From positions 1 to 64,000 of the forward strand of contig NZ_JAEVHF010000021.1 of the NCBI RefSeq assembly GCF_018263925.1: DNA of 64,000 nt. The letters run 5' to 3'. Positions within the stretch are counted from its first letter, which is position 1, and every line of letters begins with the position of its first letter. Below the pieces are notes generated by a model. That model searched no databases. It was not told where the DNA came from and worked only from the letters and a program-made list of their open reading frames with translations. Of the stretch, positions 61,201 through 64,000 are shown in pieces. The DNA is from Kistimonas asteriae (GTDB taxonomy: Bacteria > Pseudomonadota > Gammaproteobacteria > Pseudomonadales > Endozoicomonadaceae). The position numbers and the translations under genes were made by a program.

Positions 61201-61288
61201 GCGATACAGCGGTTACAGGAAGTAAAGGCTCTCCTGATGTGCCAATACTGGGAAGGCTGGCTTGACCGGTTTTTTCGGGTTGTTTCAT
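58250..61288 (-). CDS. Large ankyrin protein with duplicated module and bipartite NLS-like tail
   Basis: This 1012-residue protein has two ankyrin blocks (about 75-300 and 560-790) that resemble each other segment by segment, as with GDTALVYASTFGMADIFEPL against NDTALNWAAAISLTDLFKPL. Between them lies a Pro/Thr/Ser-rich region (310-555). Residues 815-960 are acidic and Pro-rich. The C-terminus has KKRKPSRQASDSKAKKR (994-1010), a typical bipartite nuclear import signal. No SOCS box or signal peptide is seen. AGAAGAG precedes ATG 61288. It is a probable host-nucleus effector by inference, though basic tails also arise in unrelated proteins. Confidence 0.75.
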   Translation of the reverse strand: MKQPEKTGQASLPSIGTSGEPLLPVTAVSQGRTLQRTHPSIPILVNTYPRDTTLESERYRHILSKEDSRFQPDINGETPLTRALYEHIEDKTHQRIDTIRQNINVAMLDLFTLHQKNPVAAQVVVNQADDEGDTALVYASTFGMADIFEPLFKLGANPGIETKRRSLFLLFNTYNKLPGVSLATNALKYLHAMKHHCQFDIAAELNRMQSTRFSDSDSQYDGILHRAMTCSPPIVGIGHVIHRLLEYGADPNLINTKGKIPLYLAEDLPKEEWDICLKALITKTKQTTIAHYLSKITHKYNPIKERVRTLYAEIYKPTAKPHTHHRTTAIEPIPLKPEETLSPGDREHEKQATTSTAITLLQPRSQIFFQPIRPKIERTPPQQTDTLTPLRQQTTASSFPASIHLQSGLAARAFMPATVDPDPHALTTSVREPVAPNPVIGLSTYYAPERQPPRFGPYLSVQRYPSRAPSATAVRESETAGPVSVGFRQQRSTIVQMPPISPFIAQYYTAQERLPLHTDRPSFTALSDEPSRLPAVTARPLSDPPVPTPATPFYLRPGSDESTPLIDAIAHYHDLVAPTDPPVLKEFKKNIIPFIQKAMVHLAQFADTYPEIAKTLINHTDADNDTALNWAAAISLTDLFKPLIHAGADISLESSSTSFHHALTITDEKRGVSNYECLKLLIEAIKASKKFTQEELRSQINKKSYQLRDGQVTQRTALHKALFQPYIYHSDIVSLLLEHGADPNVTDQDNKTALELAIDLPFPESCDILKMIAAKTSIPIISECITQTDNADLKQLLDEQLHIREQQQFLASLEPPPAPIVFTETEGAVAELDLDFILSASEPTFESAHPFLADTDYIIDQEHTQITESPGGDILITPEISSPPVQTAVSHPAEEIKKEASSYSEQPETGDDPHVAVETSTWVPSVESIQAPVSPESPSPIDTTTMYTTPPDSEAAPPTKTGLNIRDFQKAERRSTRLVALQTAEPQSSQPVIKKRKPSRQASDSKAKKRPQ

Positions 61289-61508
61289 AACTCTTCTGTC
61301 TTGATCTGTACTATTAACGTATTGGTTATAAGACCGAACAGGGCGAAAACAGTTTGTGACTTTCGGTTGGTTCCGGTAACCAACCGCTTAGTGTTTCTGA
61401 TAGTCTGGGATAAGTTTTTGTGTGATTTATGTTTGTGCGGCCAGTCTATCGGACTCCCGCCATAAGGCACGCACATGATCAGGATACAGGCCTAAGAGGA
61501 TTGGATTC

Positions 61509-62174
61509 ATGAACAGAACGGTTGTCATCACCGGAGCAAACCGGGGAATCGGTCTTGAATTGACTCGCCATTACGTGGCACAGGGCGATCAGGTTATTTG
61601 TGTTTGCCGGCGTAGTTCTGCCGAACTGGAGTCGATTGCCCATCAGGTCATCAGTGGTATTGATGTGTCCGAGGCGGCCGATGTCTCACGTCTGGCCGAT
61701 GAGATCGGTGATCAGACGATTGATATATTGATCAATAATGCCGGGATATTCACATCGGAATCACTTGAGAATATGGATTTTGGCGAGGTAAAGCGGCAGT
61801 TCAGCGTTAATACCCTGGCGCCGCTACGGATCACCTGGCAGCTGCTGGGTAACCTGACGTCAGGCAGCAAGGTGATCATGATCACTAGCCGGATGGGCTC
61901 CATGGGGGACAACAGTTCTGGGGGCTATTACGGTTACCGTGCCTCCAAGGCTGCGCTGAATGCTATCGGGGTATCCCTGGCCTATGACCTGGCGCCACAG
62001 GGGATTTCTGTTGCATTGCTGCATCCCGGTTTTGTTCAGACCCGCATGGTGAAATTTTCGGGCGATGTGACGCCGGAAGAGGCCGCTGCCGGGTTGGCTC
62101 AACGTATAGAGGAACTGACGTCTGAAACCAGCGGCTGTTTCCGCCACGCAAATGGTGATGCGTTGCCATGGTGA
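61509..62174 (+). CDS. Short-chain dehydrogenase/reductase
   Basis: This 221-residue SDR has the cofactor motif VVITGANRGIGLELTRHY at residues 4-21, NNAGIF (75-80), a serine in SRMGSMG and the catalytic pair in YYGYRASKAALN (Tyr-x-x-x-Lys), so the active site is complete. Similar small SDRs include CsgA/C-factor types. The GxxxGIG pattern allows NAD or NADP. AGAGGA precedes ATG 61509. A strong terminator follows. The substrate cannot be predicted. Confidence 0.88.
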   Translation: MNRTVVITGANRGIGLELTRHYVAQGDQVICVCRRSSAELESIAHQVISGIDVSEAADVSRLADEIGDQTIDILINNAGIFTSESLENMDFGEVKRQFSVNTLAPLRITWQLLGNLTSGSKVIMITSRMGSMGDNSSGGYYGYRASKAALNAIGVSLAYDLAPQGISVALLHPGFVQTRMVKFSGDVTPEEAAAGLAQRIEELTSETSGCFRHANGDALPW

Positions 62175-62268
62175 CTATATATTCCGTTCAGCGAGAGTTC
62201 AGGTTGTACCTGATAGGATGAAACGGCAAATGCGACATGTCCCCCGACAGGCATTGTAAACCCCCTTC

Positions 62269-62295
62269 ACGCCTCTGCCCGGAGGCGTTTTTTTT
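62269..62295 (+). terminator. Rho-independent terminator of the SDR gene
   Basis: ACGCCTC (62269-62275) pairs with GAGGCGT (62282-62288) around TGCCCG, followed by eight T. It is a textbook form. Confidence 0.85.
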
Positions 62296-62403
62296 CATCT
62301 CATGGATTTGTGCGCTTTCAATATTGTTCGTGATAGGTTTGGCGTTGCTTCTTAAATAACAGATCTATATGCCTGTTTGTGCTTTAAGTCTATGGCATAT
62401 TCG

Positions 62404-63027
62404 CTATTGTTTTTTTGTTGAGGGGGTATTATTTGATCTTTCTTCAACGCTGCTAATTATTTCGTCAAAACGGTCATTAACATACCGGTTCATTGATGAA
62501 TTTATCAGTTTCAGCTGTGTCATTCCTTTATGCGTTATGGTCATTTCGTCAACGCTGGTCTCATTCCATAAGAGTAAGCATGCATTATAACCACCTAAAG
62601 AAAATCCAGTCACTGGAACACAGAACATAATTATTCCGATGTCCATTGTTGTTACTATCAAGCAGGCAAGCATTTGACAGGGGGATGTTATACAACATGT
62701 CTTCAAGGAATCCTCACAGCAGTGAGTGAAATATATACAGGCTACTTCTAATGACAGCACTAGAGCGCACACTATACCATGGATAGTGCCAAATACTGTG
62801 CCTGCCACAAAGACTGGTACAGTGGCCACAACCCTGCAAACGAAAAGACACAAGGCCTTGCAATCTCTGTTGTGATGTTCCGTCTGTGGTTGCTCGAGGT
62901 TCTGGGGAGTTGTTTTTTTAACAGGGAAACGGGTGGATTGGGCTGGGGGATTATTCTTTTGATGAGTCTGTTGCTTATCGGGTATTTTTCCTTCGGGGGA
63001 TATCCACCGAATCTTACTGTGATCCAT
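62404..63027 (-). CDS. Cys-rich bilobed membrane protein, paralogue of the 22.9 kb gene
   Basis: This 207-residue protein has a polar N-terminus with basic and Gln/Pro residues (TTPQNLEQPQTEHHNR). A hydrophobic hairpin (CLFVCRVVATVPVFVAGTVF, then GTIHGIVCALVLSL) and a second lobe (CQMLACLIVTTMDIGIIMF) follow, then GGYNACLLLWNET and a charged tail. The order and the glycine-zipper spacing match the 22940-23560 protein, so the two are diverged copies. It has at least 12 Cys. The membrane topology could be two hairpins with both ends cytosolic. Function is unknown; AAAGG lies about 10 bases before the ATG. Confidence 0.6.
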   Translation of the reverse strand: MDHSKIRWISPEGKIPDKQQTHQKNNPPAQSTRFPVKKTTPQNLEQPQTEHHNRDCKALCLFVCRVVATVPVFVAGTVFGTIHGIVCALVLSLEVACIYFTHCCEDSLKTCCITSPCQMLACLIVTTMDIGIIMFCVPVTGFSLGGYNACLLLWNETSVDEMTITHKGMTQLKLINSSMNRYVNDRFDEIISSVEERSNNTPSTKKQ

Positions 63028-63470
63028 AATATTATAAACCTTTGAGTTAAGTGGTTAGGCTCAGTAATATACTGCATAGTGAATATTAATAAATATATTG
63101 TTTTATGCATGTTGACAGAAAAAGGCTTATGGAAGTTCGATAAATTGTATTGGTTTAGTATCAAGGTTGTTAATATTCTCATGAAAACAGTTGCTGGTTT
63201 TCTCTATGAGATGGTAGCTGGTTCAAGGCGTGCTCGTGATTATTATTCAAAAAATGATATGTAAATTATCACTCTTTAATTGTGTTATGAGTAACACTCA
63301 CTATAACCATGTTGTTTTTGTTAACTGTGTATTGTCAGATGTACTCACACCATCAACATGTTTAACGATGCTGATTGTTGATTACTGGGTACAAGATATA
63401 CGGCATTGTAATAGTTGATAGATTCTCGGATAGTTAGCCATTTCGCTGTTTGCCAAGGATCTTGCCATTT
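63028..63470. other. Intergenic region before the channel gene
   Basis: About 440 bases, AT-rich at the left. A forward frame at 63079-63264 gives 61 residues with no recognised features and a GTG start, and I do not count it. No promoter was fixed. The channel gene is preceded by CAAGGAT at about 63453-63459. Confidence 0.35.
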
Positions 63471-64000
63471 ATGCATACCGTTGGTCGCATGATGCGTTTT
63501 CTCAACCTGCAGCTGCTCAGGCTGAGCTGGCTGGCGTTGATCGTCGTCTTGCTGGTGCACTTTTTCCTGTCCTGGGGGTTGCTGGCGCTGGCCGGTGAAC
63601 ATGCGCTGGTACAGCCGGATGTATTTTTTTACTTCTACCTGGTAACGGCCAGCACGGTTGGCTATGGAGATTTTTCCCCGGTGACCTTAACGGGACGTGT
63701 ACTGGCGAGTATTCTGCTGGTGCCGGGGGGCGTGGTTCTGTTTGCTGGCTTTATCGGTAAGCTGACGTCGGTTGTTGTTAATTACTGGAGAAAAAACGTG
63801 AAGGGGAGAGCCGATTTCAGTGGGCAGCTGAAGGGACATATCGTGATTCTTGGCTGGCACCATGAGCGCACCCGGCGCATGCTGGAACTGATCTTCGGTG
63901 ATCGTAAGCGCCAGAAGCGTGATGTGGTTCTGTGTGCAGCCGATGATATGGAAAACCCCATGCCGGGCCAGGTACATTTTGTCCGCTCCGAGAGTCTGAC
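63471..64000 (+). CDS. Potassium channel with RCK/TrkA-N domain, 3' end outside window
   Basis: The frame is open to the window edge, so the protein is truncated here at about 176 residues. Two membrane helices (LALIVVLLVHFFLSWGLLAL and VLASILLVPGGVVLFAGFIG) flank the pore with the selectivity filter TVGYGD (62-67). A cytosolic segment with GHIVILGWHHERTRRM, the start of an RCK Rossmann domain, follows. It therefore resembles ligand-gated potassium channels such as Kch or MthK. AGGA lies about 11 bases before ATG 63471. ATG 63489 and 63492 are shorter alternatives. Confidence 0.85.
   Translation, partial: MHTVGRMMRFLNLQLLRLSWLALIVVLLVHFFLSWGLLALAGEHALVQPDVFFYFYLVTASTVGYGDFSPVTLTGRVLASILLVPGGVVLFAGFIGKLTSVVVNYWRKNVKGRADFSGQLKGHIVILGWHHERTRRMLELIFGDRKRQKRDVVLCAADDMENPMPGQVHFVRSESL

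Noticed and set aside
63079..63264. 61-codon forward frame before the channel gene
   Set aside because: GTG start without a ribosome site and AT-rich accidental composition; the later part reads like non-coding sequence.
1..64000. tRNA, rRNA and CRISPR searches by eye
   Set aside because: No cloverleaf with a GTTCGAATC arm in coding-free DNA, no rRNA signature and no regularly spaced direct repeat array was seen.

Overview
This 64 kb window reads as a chromosome segment of a host-associated marine gammaproteobacterium, most like Endozoicomonas (Oceanospirillales) or a close relative. That placement is inferred from two things together: ordinary gammaproteobacterial housekeeping and amino-acid genes (glmU-glmS, dsdC/dsdX/dsdA, fetAB, cyuA-cyuP, a FadL porin), and a large load of AT-richer genes with eukaryote-like domains (ankyrin arrays, SOCS-box-like tails, a CARD-like fold, host short linear motifs). 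No rRNA, tRNA or CRISPR array was seen.

Layout. 1-2.5 kb: tail of an IS1595-type transposase and a reverse-strand ankyrin protein. 2.8-6.1 kb: a lipoprotein, a small serine hydrolase, a flavoprotein and the D-serine regulator dsdC. 6.2-10.9 kb: two ankyrin proteins with SOCS-box-like C-termini flanking a CARD-like protein. 10.9-13.7 kb: dsdA and dsdX in reverse, so the effector-like genes lie between dsdC and its targets. 14-18.7 kb: a 683-residue coiled-coil protein rich in host-type motifs, another ankyrin protein and an IS5-type transposase remnant. 18.8-31.7 kb: a lectin-domain lipoprotein, fetAB with a divergent PadR regulator, an ImmA/IrrE protease, a Cys-rich membrane protein, DUF2721, DUF945, DUF2236, META/DUF4377 and GH5-like genes, and a 438-residue effector-like protein. 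31.9-36.2 kb: a TrmB-like regulator and glmU-glmS. 36.3-42.5 kb: an AT-rich island of eleven small forward genes, including two DUF2589 genes, one family represented twice, an XRE regulator, a Sel1-repeat protein and a small two-helix membrane protein. 42.6-52.3 kb: a sulfur amino-acid supercluster on the reverse strand (two D-cysteine desulfhydrase/cysteate lyase homologues, two RidA, NhaC-like and CyuP transporters, TauE exporter, CyuA). 52.7-64 kb: a frameshifted coiled-coil gene, an HTH-PfkB protein, a pentapeptide-repeat protein, a LysR regulator facing a FadL porin, a 1012-residue ankyrin protein with a nuclear-localisation-like tail, an SDR, a second Cys-rich membrane protein and the start of a potassium channel.

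How the genes work together. The metabolic genes point to catabolism of D-serine, L- and D-cysteine and possibly cysteate to pyruvate, ammonia and sulfide or sulfite, with RidA clearing aminoacrylate. The effector-like genes suggest a kit for acting inside a eukaryotic host cell: possible recruitment of Elongin/Cullin ubiquitin ligase through SOCS boxes, death-fold contacts through the CARD-like domain, dynein light chain and PP1 binding through linear motifs, and nuclear entry. These host roles are inferences from sequence patterns. The 36.3-42.5 kb island is the best candidate for an undescribed multi-gene system, but its function cannot be read from the sequence.
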